The notes below the pieces were generated by a model. That model saw nothing but the letters and a program-made list of their open reading frames with translations, was not told the DNA's origin and made no database searches. This document shows, in pieces, positions 34,149 through 42,002 of a stretch of DNA of 47,842 bases. Every line of letters begins with the position of its first letter. The first letter of the stretch is position 1. The DNA comes from Paenibacillus contaminans (lineage in GTDB: Bacteria > Bacillota > Bacilli > Paenibacillales > NBRC-103111), in the NCBI RefSeq assembly GCF_003285015.1, contig NZ_QMFB01000001.1, forward strand, positions 935,025 to 982,866, written 5' to 3'. The translations under genes were made by a program, and so were the position numbers.

Positions 34149-34565
34149 ATGAATCATGTAATTTCAATTGTAAAAGATTTTACACTCGAAATTCCCGTAA
34201 AAGACATTGCACAATCTGCGGAATGGTACGAGAAATACTTAGGATTTGAATTAGTTCCCCCAGTAAAGGGAATAGCGGAACTAAAGTCGGCTTCAGGATT
34301 CAGAATATGTCTTTTCCGCCCCGATCAAACTGATGAAGAAAGTTACTGGTATGTCAAAGATGCTGACAATTATAGGGTACGCGCATGTATTAGGGTTTCA
34401 GAAATTGAGCAGCTTCATAAAAGCTTAATGGAGTCAGGTGTCAAAGTAAGTGACATCGAAGGTGGAACTGGATGCGGATTGACTTTTCAGTTTCATGATG
34501 TAAACGGAAATAAGCTTATTGCTTGGAGCGGTTACACCAAAGAACATGATTGGTATTACGAGTAA
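34149..34565 (+). CDS. VOC-family (glyoxalase/bleomycin-resistance) protein
   Basis: A 138-residue protein; GGGAGA precedes ATG 34149. Two beta-alpha-beta-beta-beta modules are seen: FTLEIPVKDIAQSAEWYEKYLGFELV, and VRACIRVSEIEQLHKSLMESGVKVS followed by GLTFQFHDVNGNKLIAWSG. VOC proteins are metal-dependent enzymes or binding proteins acting on small molecules; the exact role cannot be read. Monocistronic. Confidence 0.88.
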   Translation: MNHVISIVKDFTLEIPVKDIAQSAEWYEKYLGFELVPPVKGIAELKSASGFRICLFRPDQTDEESYWYVKDADNYRVRACIRVSEIEQLHKSLMESGVKVSDIEGGTGCGLTFQFHDVNGNKLIAWSGYTKEHDWYYE

Positions 34566-34731
34566 AATCACTGTGTTAACGAAGATGGAGTTTGCAGCCG
34601 CAGCTCCTCTTTTCTTTGCTCACCTATAATGGTGGAGGGGATACTGCCGAGCCTTTTGTTCGCTTAAGTAACGCACAGTTAACTTCAGAAGAGTGTATGA
34701 AAGTGGTAAGTTTGAATAGGGTGATGAGCAG

Positions 34732-35052
34732 ATGTTAGATTTTGATATAGAGGTAGTCGGGGGTATAGTGATTGCCAGTATCATAATTATTCTGGGCTTC
34801 TTGGGCGCTAGGTATGGAAATAATAAACATTATGAAGCGAAGCTCACATTTGACCAAATGAAAGACTATTTTTTGAAAAAGCATGATTGTAAAGATTGTA
34901 ATACGAAATTAAAGAGGATTACAAAGAAAGAATATTTAGGTGAGGGTTGGACAAGAATGATGGGAAATTTCTCCTATAGCAAAAAGTACAGAGTAACTTA
35001 TTATTTGAAGTGTCCGGTTTGTAATCGACTTTATACTTCAGAAGATTATTAA
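34732..35052 (+). CDS. Small membrane-anchored zinc-ribbon protein
   Basis: A 106-residue protein with one N-terminal membrane segment (residues ~9-27), then a cytosolic part with CKDC (residues ~53-56) and CPVC (~94-97), a typical four-Cys zinc ribbon. The text between (KLKRITKKEYLGEGWTRMMG, YRVTYYLKC) resembles the smaller protein at 13843. ATG 34732 is preceded by GGGTGATGAG. Function unknown. Confidence 0.65.
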   Translation: MLDFDIEVVGGIVIASIIIILGFLGARYGNNKHYEAKLTFDQMKDYFLKKHDCKDCNTKLKRITKKEYLGEGWTRMMGNFSYSKKYRVTYYLKCPVCNRLYTSEDY

Positions 35053-35154
35053 AATGCAAGGTATTCGAACGAGATTGTTTTCTTGATCTCATCGAATATT
35101 TCCTGTGAAACAAATGACGGGTAACGATAGTTGAATAAAATCAAAGTAATTGGA

Positions 35155-35198
35155 TTAAAAAAAGATCGTCTTCCTAAACCGGAGACGATCTTTTTTTG
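35155..35198. terminator. Bidirectional terminator
   Basis: AAAAAAAGATCGTCT on the left and AGACGATCTTTTTTT on the right form a perfect stem flanked by A and T runs. It serves the gene at 34732 on plus and the secreted protein on minus. Confidence 0.85.
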
Positions 35199-35200
35199 TC

Positions 35201-37189
35201 TTATTTTTCTGATGGAGCTGTGACATCCCAGTCTTTTTTGTAAACGATGCGCTCGCCTACTTTGACTTCAAGCGTTAAAGGGTTGATTCCCGGCTTGAGA
35301 GGGGTATCTAGCTTAACATCGTAAACGCCGACATTGTAATTCAAATTGTATAGATGGTTAACTTTTGCCGTCTGAACGTTCACCGGATCCTTGTCATCGT
35401 TGTCTCGACGTTTTACTACGATGCTTAACTCTGGTGAGATTGTGCCGGGTTGCAAATACGAATTTTCATAAAGAAGTCCGGAGAGATGGAGTTCTTTGCC
35501 TTCGGCTGTTGAAGGTAAGTTAAATCCGGAGATTTCATATTCACGGGAGCTTAGCACAACATTATTATCCCCGTAAACCACTTTATCATAGTAAGCCGTT
35601 GAGGCGCCGAAGAGCTGCTGCACTTCCGATAAGCCGATGAGCGGCGGGAGCTTCGCTTCGGCTGCCGCAGCCGGCGCGGCTGAGAGGGTTACGGGATTCG
35701 CAAAGATTCCGTTCCAGAACGTCTTGGCGGTTTTCTCGCCGGATTTGATTTGAAACGTATAACCCGCTTTGTTCGTCAACGTCCACCAGCCGTTTGGATC
35801 AGGACCGGTCAGTTCATAATGATACTGCTTCGCCAAGAAGTCGGCGGATAAATGAGGCACTCCTTTCAGCAATTTTCCAATCGTTTCGGAGCCAAACGTA
35901 AAAATGCCCGCATCATTTTGATAAAAAGCGCCTTGATACAACGTGGTAGACCGGATCTGCACGTCATCCTCCCGGTCTTTCAATACAATGTTATCTTGAT
36001 AGCCGTCGAGTTTGACCCAGCCTTGACCGACGAAAGAATTGATTTTGTACCAGCGCATTCCATCAGGAGCGGTCCATGAGGCCAGAGGATGAAGGGTTTG
36101 AGGCCCGATTTGGCCGTTTTTCAGCGAAATGCTGCTATTCGGGAAACGCATAATGCCGGTCATGTAGCTACGAAGTGTGATCGATTTCGTATCCTTCGTC
36201 GCCCCTTCAGGTTCAGCATATGACGGGCTAAACCAGCCTTCGGCTTGATCGTTCCGAACATGATACCATTCTTCATGTGTCAAATATCCGTCGTCATTAA
36301 CGGTCGTTTCGATGACATTTAAATTACCGGGAGGAAGCTCGGCAACCAATTCGGAATAGGCATTCGGATATTTAAATAACGGTGATGATTCCGTACGTAT
36401 AAGTGTTTGCGGATTAGCTTGAATCGTCATGCCCGGTCCAAACGACCATTTGGGCCCTTGTTCCGTTTCAAATTGAAAAGAGCTTCCGAGCAGGGACCGG
36501 TATTCCGCCGATTGTTGAACGAAAACGTTCGAGAGCAGTCCTTCGTTTTGACCCGTGATGAGATGCATAAACGGTGAATTGTGATAATAAACACTAGGAT
36601 AATAAACCTTGCGATCCAGCGGCTGTAAGGCGCCTATTTCGTCTAAGTGCAAGTGAACCCATTGATCGCCAAGCCAGGTCGTGCGGATTTTGAGCCAGCG
36701 CTTGGGATTATAATCGGACTCCGCTTGCCGAAACCAGTTCTTCTCCGCGTCCACGACCGTCACTTCCTGAGGGGAGAGCGCCGCCGTAGACCCTCCGGCT
36801 TCCGACGCCTGCGCATACAAAGGCGTTTCCGACATCAATCGGATGGTGGGTGGAGGTGACACTTCGATTTGCCAAGGGGCGGTTTTGATCCAGCGGTCAC
36901 CGTAATCGGTATGTATTTTCCACCAGTTACCGGACGTTGCCCAATTGACTTCCGCTTCGACAACTTCAACCGTTTGCGGAGCGAAAGATCCTTCCGCTTC
37001 ATTCTTGAGCGCATTTGGAATGACGTAATAGGGCATGTTTTCAAGGAAGGTGAGCTTCTTCGGAATAAAATAGCCGTCAGCCGGCTCCGTTGGCGTATCC
37101 GCGTACTCGTAGGTGTTACCGGTGGAGGTGAGCAAGGCGATCTGGATCGCAGCGCCGGTTATAGCGAGTAACAAAACTTTTTTCCACAT
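35201..37189 (-). CDS. Secreted protein with repeated SH3-like (GW-type) domains
   Basis: A 662-residue exported protein. ATG 37189 is preferred because AAAGGAG lies 9 bases upstream; the longer open frame has no site there. A signal peptide occupies residues 1-~30 (WKKVLLLAITGAAIQIALL). At least six bacterial SH3-like repeats follow, marked by WWKIHTDYGDRWIK, RWLKIRTTWLGDQWVHL, EWYHVRNDQAEGWF, RWYKINSFVGQGWVKL and GWWTLTNKAGYTF. The C-terminal ~110 residues form a beta domain (GINPLTLEVKVGERIVYKKDW). SH3-like repeats usually bind the cell wall, so a surface or wall-associated role is likely. No catalytic domain is visible. Confidence 0.8.
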   Translation of the reverse strand: MWKKVLLLAITGAAIQIALLTSTGNTYEYADTPTEPADGYFIPKKLTFLENMPYYVIPNALKNEAEGSFAPQTVEVVEAEVNWATSGNWWKIHTDYGDRWIKTAPWQIEVSPPPTIRLMSETPLYAQASEAGGSTAALSPQEVTVVDAEKNWFRQAESDYNPKRWLKIRTTWLGDQWVHLHLDEIGALQPLDRKVYYPSVYYHNSPFMHLITGQNEGLLSNVFVQQSAEYRSLLGSSFQFETEQGPKWSFGPGMTIQANPQTLIRTESSPLFKYPNAYSELVAELPPGNLNVIETTVNDDGYLTHEEWYHVRNDQAEGWFSPSYAEPEGATKDTKSITLRSYMTGIMRFPNSSISLKNGQIGPQTLHPLASWTAPDGMRWYKINSFVGQGWVKLDGYQDNIVLKDREDDVQIRSTTLYQGAFYQNDAGIFTFGSETIGKLLKGVPHLSADFLAKQYHYELTGPDPNGWWTLTNKAGYTFQIKSGEKTAKTFWNGIFANPVTLSAAPAAAAEAKLPPLIGLSEVQQLFGASTAYYDKVVYGDNNVVLSSREYEISGFNLPSTAEGKELHLSGLLYENSYLQPGTISPELSIVVKRRDNDDKDPVNVQTAKVNHLYNLNYNVGVYDVKLDTPLKPGINPLTLEVKVGERIVYKKDWDVTAPSEK

Positions 37190-37474
37190 GGGGTGATCTC
37201 CTTTCAAGATGAAAATTTCAATCGTATAATATATTCTACCAGGAAATGGGTTAGAAGTTGTGATAAAGATTCGATTTATCAGGGGAGTTAGTGTGCTAGG
37301 TTGAAAACGAGGAAAAAACAAAATATCCGCAGTCGTTATGCTCCACTGCGGGTCCGTATGTCGATCTAAGGTTTCAAGAAAGAACGCCTTAAACGAAGTA
37401 GGATGGAAGACGAGCCAAGATCTAGAGGACATCGACGGATTACGCTACAATGATGTGCAAAATTTGACTCCCGA

Positions 37475-38362
37475 TTAGTCCCGGCCCGCCTCGTAAAGCT
37501 TCTTAGCCACCATGGCCGGTCTTCTGCGCGTATCTGTAAAGTGGTCCCCGTCGCCGACGATCAGGCGGAACAGGCCGAGCCGAGTGGACATATGCGGATT
37601 CCAGCCGAACCCCTCTCCTTGCGGCAATACGTTGTCTTGGTAGAAATAGACATAGCTTTTGGGCGTAGGCAGCGTAAAGAACGTTTTAAGATCCAGCTTC
37701 TCGAAAAGCGGTTTCGCCGGTTCCGGACTGACACTTGTATAAAATTGTTTAGCTTCCTCCAGGGTTGCCGTATTGACGAACAAATCCCGAAACAGCGGAA
37801 ACGGAAGCATGATTGTATCGTCCTTCGATTCGGCTCTAAGCTGCTCGAAGCCTTGCCTCGTTTGTGGCGGTAACTCGTCGGCAACCGACTCGCCGTCTTT
37901 CAGCACGAATGCATCCCAGAAAACAAGGCGCTTGATGCGGTCCGGTACCTGTTCGGCAACCTTCTGGATGACTGATCCGCCGAAGCTGTGCCCAACGAGA
38001 ACGATGTCGCGCAGGTTCAGCCTCGTTATAAAGTCGACGACGGACTTCGTGATCATCGCATGCGTGACATTTTTGTTCGGATCTGAGCCGTGACCTGCGT
38101 ACTCCGGCGTATAAACGGTATGCCCTTGACTGCGCAGCACCGCAGCTACGCCGTCCCAGAAGCGCGCGTCGGCCCAAGAGCCATGCACAAGCACGAATGT
38201 AAGCCTCTGCTGCTTAGGCGGACGGTAACTTTCGTCCGATTCGATGGCGCCACGCCCCCAGAGCCATCCGGCATCGGTATAAGGCGAATAATAATACCCG
38301 CGGGGAGTAAATTTGTAATCGGAATATGGGAAATGATGATTTTCCGGGCGATAAGGAAACAT
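37475..38362 (-). CDS. Alpha/beta-hydrolase
   Basis: A 295-residue protein; ATG 38362 follows GAGAGGA at 10 bases and removes an unlikely 27-residue extension. The core shows FVLVHGSWADARFWDGV with the oxyanion-hole HG, the nucleophile elbow VLVGHSFGG (Ser126), and a final GDGDHF that supplies the His. It resembles EstC-like and pheophorbidase-like esterases. The first ~50 residues (rich in Tyr, Pro and His) are unusual for this family. No signal peptide is seen. Substrate unknown. Confidence 0.88.
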   Translation of the reverse strand: MFPYRPENHHFPYSDYKFTPRGYYYSPYTDAGWLWGRGAIESDESYRPPKQQRLTFVLVHGSWADARFWDGVAAVLRSQGHTVYTPEYAGHGSDPNKNVTHAMITKSVVDFITRLNLRDIVLVGHSFGGSVIQKVAEQVPDRIKRLVFWDAFVLKDGESVADELPPQTRQGFEQLRAESKDDTIMLPFPLFRDLFVNTATLEEAKQFYTSVSPEPAKPLFEKLDLKTFFTLPTPKSYVYFYQDNVLPQGEGFGWNPHMSTRLGLFRLIVGDGDHFTDTRRRPAMVAKKLYEAGRD

Positions 38363-38522
38363 GTTAAAACATCCTCTCAAAATGACATGTATCAGCTTAT
38401 GCCCATTGCGTTTGAGAGGTACCCGTTTAAGATCCTCCGGCAAAAATGCTTTCCCTCACGAACATTCGATTAGCCTTATGAGAATGGATCGTTTAATCCG
38501 AAAAATCGCCCAGTAAATAAGA

Positions 38523-38752
38523 TGCACGATCATCATCTCGTTCATGAAAATCGTCGCAGGTTTGTTCGTTCCAATTATCGTTGCGCTTTTGCTAAACGAA
38601 GTGAGGAAGGAAAGCTTTATCGAATCGGTTTGGTGGAGACGCAATATGGCGTAACTACGGCAGCCGGGTTGTTCAAATCCGTCGTGTCATGCATCTTCGT
38701 CATCGCGGCTTACGTAATGGCTTACCGTTTCGCCAACTATAGAATTTTCTAG
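38523..38752 (+). pseudogene. LplB/YteP-like sugar ABC permease, middle deleted
   Basis: Bases 38523-38612 in one frame read TIIISFMKIVAGLFVPIIVALLLNEVRK, split as the N-terminal part of LplB-type permeases. From about 38609 another frame reads LYRIGLVETQYGVTTAAGLF and SVVSCIFVIAAYVM to TAG 38752, the normal C-terminus of the same protein. Around 150 middle residues and the 5' end are missing, and the frame changes at the join. The intact partner permease gene follows 16 bases later. Confidence 0.75.
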
Positions 38753-38768
38753 AGGGAGCAACAATCCT

Positions 38769-39653
38769 ATGGTAGAACGCTACTCCCGCGGCAGAGTCGC
38801 TTTTGTCGTATTAAACTATGTCTTTTTGACTTTGATGGCTGCGATTTGCTTAATGCCGTTAATTCACGTGCTGGCCGTATCATTCAGTTCAAGTGAGGCC
38901 GCGGCAGCCGGATATGTCAAATTGTGGCCCGTTCAGTTCACGATCAGAAGCTATGATTTCGTAAGCGGCAAAAAAGAATTTCTCGATGCGCTGTTTATCA
39001 CGTTGAAGCGGGTCGGCATCGGCGTGCCGCTTAACATGCTGCTTACCGTCCTTGTCGCTTATCCGTTATCCAAGGAAACGTCATCATTCCGTTCCAGAAC
39101 GCTATACGCATGGCTTTTCGTTTTTACGATATTGTTCAGCGGCGGACTGATCCCTCTATATATGGTGGTAAAAGACACGATGATCATGGATTCGATCTGG
39201 GCTCTCGTGCTGCCCGGAGCCGTTCCCGTGTTCAACGTTATCCTTATGCTTAATTTTTTTCGCGGGCTGCCGAAGGAATTGGAAGAAGCGGCATTTATAG
39301 ACGGAGCTGGGCATCTAACTGTACTGTGGAAAATCTACATCCCTCTCTCTATGGCATCGCTGGCAACGGTTACGCTTTTCTCGACCGTCGGCCATTGGAA
39401 TTCATGGTTCGACGGCTTGATCTTCATGAACTCGCCCACGCAATATCCTTTGCAGAGCTATCTTCAGACGGTCGTGATCGGGCAAGATTTCAGTTTGTTC
39501 TCGGTCAAGAGCATGGAGCGATACTCGGAAATAAACGATCAAACGGCTAAGTCGGCCCAGATCTTTTTGGGCGCGCTTCCGATTTTACTGCTATATCCGT
39601 TCCTGCAGCGTTTCTTCATCAAAGGGATCGTACTGTGCAGCGTCAAAGAGTGA
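38769..39653 (+). CDS. Carbohydrate ABC transporter permease (LplC/YtcP-like)
   Basis: A 294-residue inner-membrane permease with six hydrophobic segments and the EAA loop ELEEAAFIDGAGHLTVLWKIYIP near residues 172-194, typical of MalG-like sugar permeases of the LplC/YtcP group. The end KGIVLCSVKE is close to the usual KGIVLGSVKG. Its partner LplB-like permease is broken and no solute-binding protein is nearby, so the uptake system is unlikely to work unless other copies exist. Start ATG 38769 after GAGGGAG. Confidence 0.9.
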   Translation: MVERYSRGRVAFVVLNYVFLTLMAAICLMPLIHVLAVSFSSSEAAAAGYVKLWPVQFTIRSYDFVSGKKEFLDALFITLKRVGIGVPLNMLLTVLVAYPLSKETSSFRSRTLYAWLFVFTILFSGGLIPLYMVVKDTMIMDSIWALVLPGAVPVFNVILMLNFFRGLPKELEEAAFIDGAGHLTVLWKIYIPLSMASLATVTLFSTVGHWNSWFDGLIFMNSPTQYPLQSYLQTVVIGQDFSLFSVKSMERYSEINDQTAKSAQIFLGALPILLLYPFLQRFFIKGIVLCSVKE

Positions 39654-39875
39654 CGCAGGGCAGAGCTTCGGATACTGTTCGATCAGCTGATATGGGATAC
39701 AGGAGTTGGGATTAACCGTTGAACGGGGCGAGTTATTTTGTCGGTTGCGTCGTTAGAGACGGATGTTCGCTTGCTGTCCGGATCCGGCAGCTATATATTT
39801 ACATATGAGAGAGAGTAAGCAACTAAAGGGAAATTTGAAACGGCCAGATTAAGGTCGAGGAAGGGGTTCATTTTA
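39654..39875 (+). other. Intergenic with possible glycosidase 3' trace
   Basis: A frame at about 39735-39814 reads VASLETDVRLLSGSGSYIF, ending TYERE and a stop. It resembles the extreme C-terminus of GH78-type enzymes, but is short and uncertain. The ribosome binding site of the MOSC gene (GGAAGGGG) lies at the right end. Confidence 0.3.
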
Positions 39876-40607
39876 GTGACGATCGTCGGCAGTGTTCGCG
39901 AGATGTTCCGGTACCCGGTCAAATCGTTTGCGGGGGAACGGCTTGAATCGGCATGCAGCATTGAACCATACGGGCTATTTGGCGACCGCCTTCATGCTTT
40001 CATAGATGAGACTAAGGAAGGCTGGAACAGCTTTATTACCGCGAGAGGAATCCCCGCGATGCTGAACTACCGAGCGATCATCGAGGAGAAAAGCGTCGAA
40101 GACGGAGAACCGCGCGTTATCGTGACGGCTCCGGACGGGAAGGAATATCATTGGGACGAAGAACTTCTTCAAGAAATACAACGATTCGCCCGTATGAAAA
40201 TAAGCATGAAGAGCTATAGGACTGAAAGCGGAGAAGGAACCGGAGTTGACGACAGCCATATTCTGATCGTAACGAACCGTTCGCTTCTCAAGCTCGAAGC
40301 GTTATGGGGGAAGAAGCTGGATCCGCGCCGATTCAGAGCGAATCTAATCGTCTCGCTAAACGATGAAGAGATGGGTGAGGCCCAGTGGATCGGCAAGCGA
40401 TTAAGTATAGGCAGCGCAGAGCTGCTGATCGATAAAGGCTGCGAGCGCTGCTCGATGATCACCTTGCATCCGGATTCGCTGGAACGGGATTCTTCATTGC
40501 TGAAAATCGTCAACGATAAGTTGAATCTAACCTTCGGTGTGTATGCTTCCGTCGTAAGAACGGGTGTAATAGCGATTGGCGACGAGGTTCGGTTGACGAA
40601 TCCGTAA
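39876..40607 (+). CDS. MOSC-domain protein (MOSC plus MOSC_N-like)
   Basis: A 243-residue protein starting at GTG 39876. It has an N-terminal beta-barrel part (REMFRYPVKSFAGERLES) and a C-terminal MOSC domain with the conserved cysteine in DKGCERCSMITLHP near residue 190. The family binds molybdenum cofactor sulfur or related ligands, as in mARC/YcbX/YiiM proteins. The domain that would deliver electrons is not fused. Monocistronic, with a hairpin at 40643-40672 downstream that lacks a T-run. Confidence 0.85.
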   Translation: MTIVGSVREMFRYPVKSFAGERLESACSIEPYGLFGDRLHAFIDETKEGWNSFITARGIPAMLNYRAIIEEKSVEDGEPRVIVTAPDGKEYHWDEELLQEIQRFARMKISMKSYRTESGEGTGVDDSHILIVTNRSLLKLEALWGKKLDPRRFRANLIVSLNDEEMGEAQWIGKRLSIGSAELLIDKGCERCSMITLHPDSLERDSSLLKIVNDKLNLTFGVYASVVRTGVIAIGDEVRLTNP

Positions 40608-40766
40608 GGGATAGAACAAAAGGTATAGTAAATCTCATAAACCGAGGCAAAGGAATCCGTTCCTGTGCCTCGTCTCGTTATGTGGCGGACGACAAGAACA
40701 TATCCGATTCAAACTTACATGTACATGCAATCATTTAGAAGCGGAAAATTTCTCGCTTCGCGGGAG

Positions 40767-40797
40767 TTGACCTGGAGTCGCCTCCAGCAAGTAGAAT
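40767..40797 (+). promoter_or_regulatory. MerR-type promoter and operator
   Basis: -35 TTGACC at 40767, a 19-bp spacer, -10 TAGAAT at 40792. The dyad CTGGAG-TCGC-CTCCAG fills the spacer. This is the classic layout activated by MerR-family proteins, and the first gene downstream is a MerR regulator. Confidence 0.82.
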
Positions 40798-40822
40798 GAG
40801 GAATGAAAGGAGGCTGCACTCA

Positions 40823-41218
40823 TTGTACACGATCGGTCAAGTCGTAGAGCTGACGGGGTTCGGACACGATACGCTCAGGTATTACGAGAAAATCGGGCTG
40901 CTCAAGCCGCAGCGCAAACGGTCGGGAGGCGCGCGCGTTTTTAGCGACGAAGATCTCCGACTGCTGTCCGGACTAAAATGTTTGAAACGGTTGGGATTGT
41001 CCTTGGAAGAGATCAAGTCATTCACGAGTACGAACCGCTGCGTGACCGAACTATCGTTGATGCTCGAAGGTGACAAAGCCGTTCTCCGGGATCGAATCGG
41101 CCTGCTGACGGACCACTTGGCCCGTATGGAGGCGCAGCGCCGCGAACTCGACGAGCTGATCGATCGGACGAAAAACAACATTCGCCTGTACAACGAGCTG
41201 TTGGACGGGACGTCGTAA
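40823..41218 (+). CDS. MerR-family transcriptional regulator
   Basis: A 131-residue regulator. The start is TTG 40823, 9 bases after AAAGGAGG; the upstream ATG 40796 overlaps the -10 box and cannot be used. N-terminal HTH: YTIGQVVELTGFGHDTLRYYEKIGLLKP, then RVFSDEDLRLLSGLKCLKRLGLSLEEI. The C-terminal helix is a coiled coil with a single Cys in NRCVTELS. It resembles NmlR/AdhR-type regulators that respond to thiol-reactive carbonyls. Together with the next gene it forms a two-gene unit. Confidence 0.92.
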   Translation: MYTIGQVVELTGFGHDTLRYYEKIGLLKPQRKRSGGARVFSDEDLRLLSGLKCLKRLGLSLEEIKSFTSTNRCVTELSLMLEGDKAVLRDRIGLLTDHLARMEAQRRELDELIDRTKNNIRLYNELLDGTS

Positions 41219-41274
41219 ACGATACGTAAGTTCCGGCGTTCGAGCCTCCAAAAACATGCAGAGGAGATGCGAGC

Positions 41275-41892
41275 GTGAACATTGCAATGATCGGGTCAGG
41301 ACACATCGGGGGTACGTTGGGGAGTACATGGGCGACAAAAGGTCACCGGGTGACGTTCGGCTCACGGGATCCGAGAAGCGAACGGATGCGCGCGCTGCTC
41401 GAGTCGATCGGCCCGAACGCCGCGGCGACTTCCATCAAGGAAGCGGCTGCGTTCGGCGAAATCATCGTATTGGCCGTTCCCGGCACGGAAATCGAACGAG
41501 TGCTGGAGGAGGCGGGAGACCTGCGGCGGAAAATCGTCGTTAATGCGACGATGCTGTTCGACGGGCGATCGGCTGACGCGGAAGTGCGGAGGCTCGCGAA
41601 TGGCGCACGCGTCGTGCGGGCGTTCCATACATCGACGTGGGAGGCGCTCGCGACACCGAGGTTCGGCGGGGCGAACGCCACGCTCTTCATGAGCGGCGAG
41701 GACGAAGAAGCCAAGCAAACCGTCTTTCGGCTGGGTGCAGAAGCGGGATTCGACATGGTGGACACGGGCGGAACGGAAGCGATGGCCGAAATCGAAAAGG
41801 GGCTTTTTTCGTTCTGGACCGCGCTCTCGCCTCAGTTCGGCCGCGACTATGCAATCCGGGTTCTGCGTAGGGAAGAATCGCAGCCGTTGTAA
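41275..41892 (+). CDS. NADPH-dependent F420 reductase-like oxidoreductase
   Basis: A 205-residue protein starting at GTG 41275 with GGAGA upstream. The Rossmann start MNIAMIGSGHIGGTLG (GxGxxG), TFGSRDPRSERM, then IIVLAVPGTEIERVL and RVVRAFHTSTWEAL match the NADPH:F420 oxidoreductase/6-phosphogluconate-like fold used by many bacterial NADP reductases. It is 56 bases after the MerR regulator and probably the regulated target. A terminator follows directly. Confidence 0.88.
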   Translation: MNIAMIGSGHIGGTLGSTWATKGHRVTFGSRDPRSERMRALLESIGPNAAATSIKEAAAFGEIIVLAVPGTEIERVLEEAGDLRRKIVVNATMLFDGRSADAEVRRLANGARVVRAFHTSTWEALATPRFGGANATLFMSGEDEEAKQTVFRLGAEAGFDMVDTGGTEAMAEIEKGLFSFWTALSPQFGRDYAIRVLRREESQPL

Positions 41893-41910
41893 ACCGGGCC
41901 ACACGACAAA

Positions 41911-41951
41911 ACGGACAGCCGCACTCGTCTTCATGCGGTTGTCCGTTTTTG
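41911..41951 (+). terminator. Rho-independent terminator
   Basis: ACGGACAGCCGCA (41911) pairs with TGCGGTTGTCCGT (41934), followed by five T. Confidence 0.85.
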
Positions 41952-42002
41952 TTGGGGCGAAACACCGCCAGACCGCCAAATTGGCCGCCTTTAGTTTAAC
42001 AG

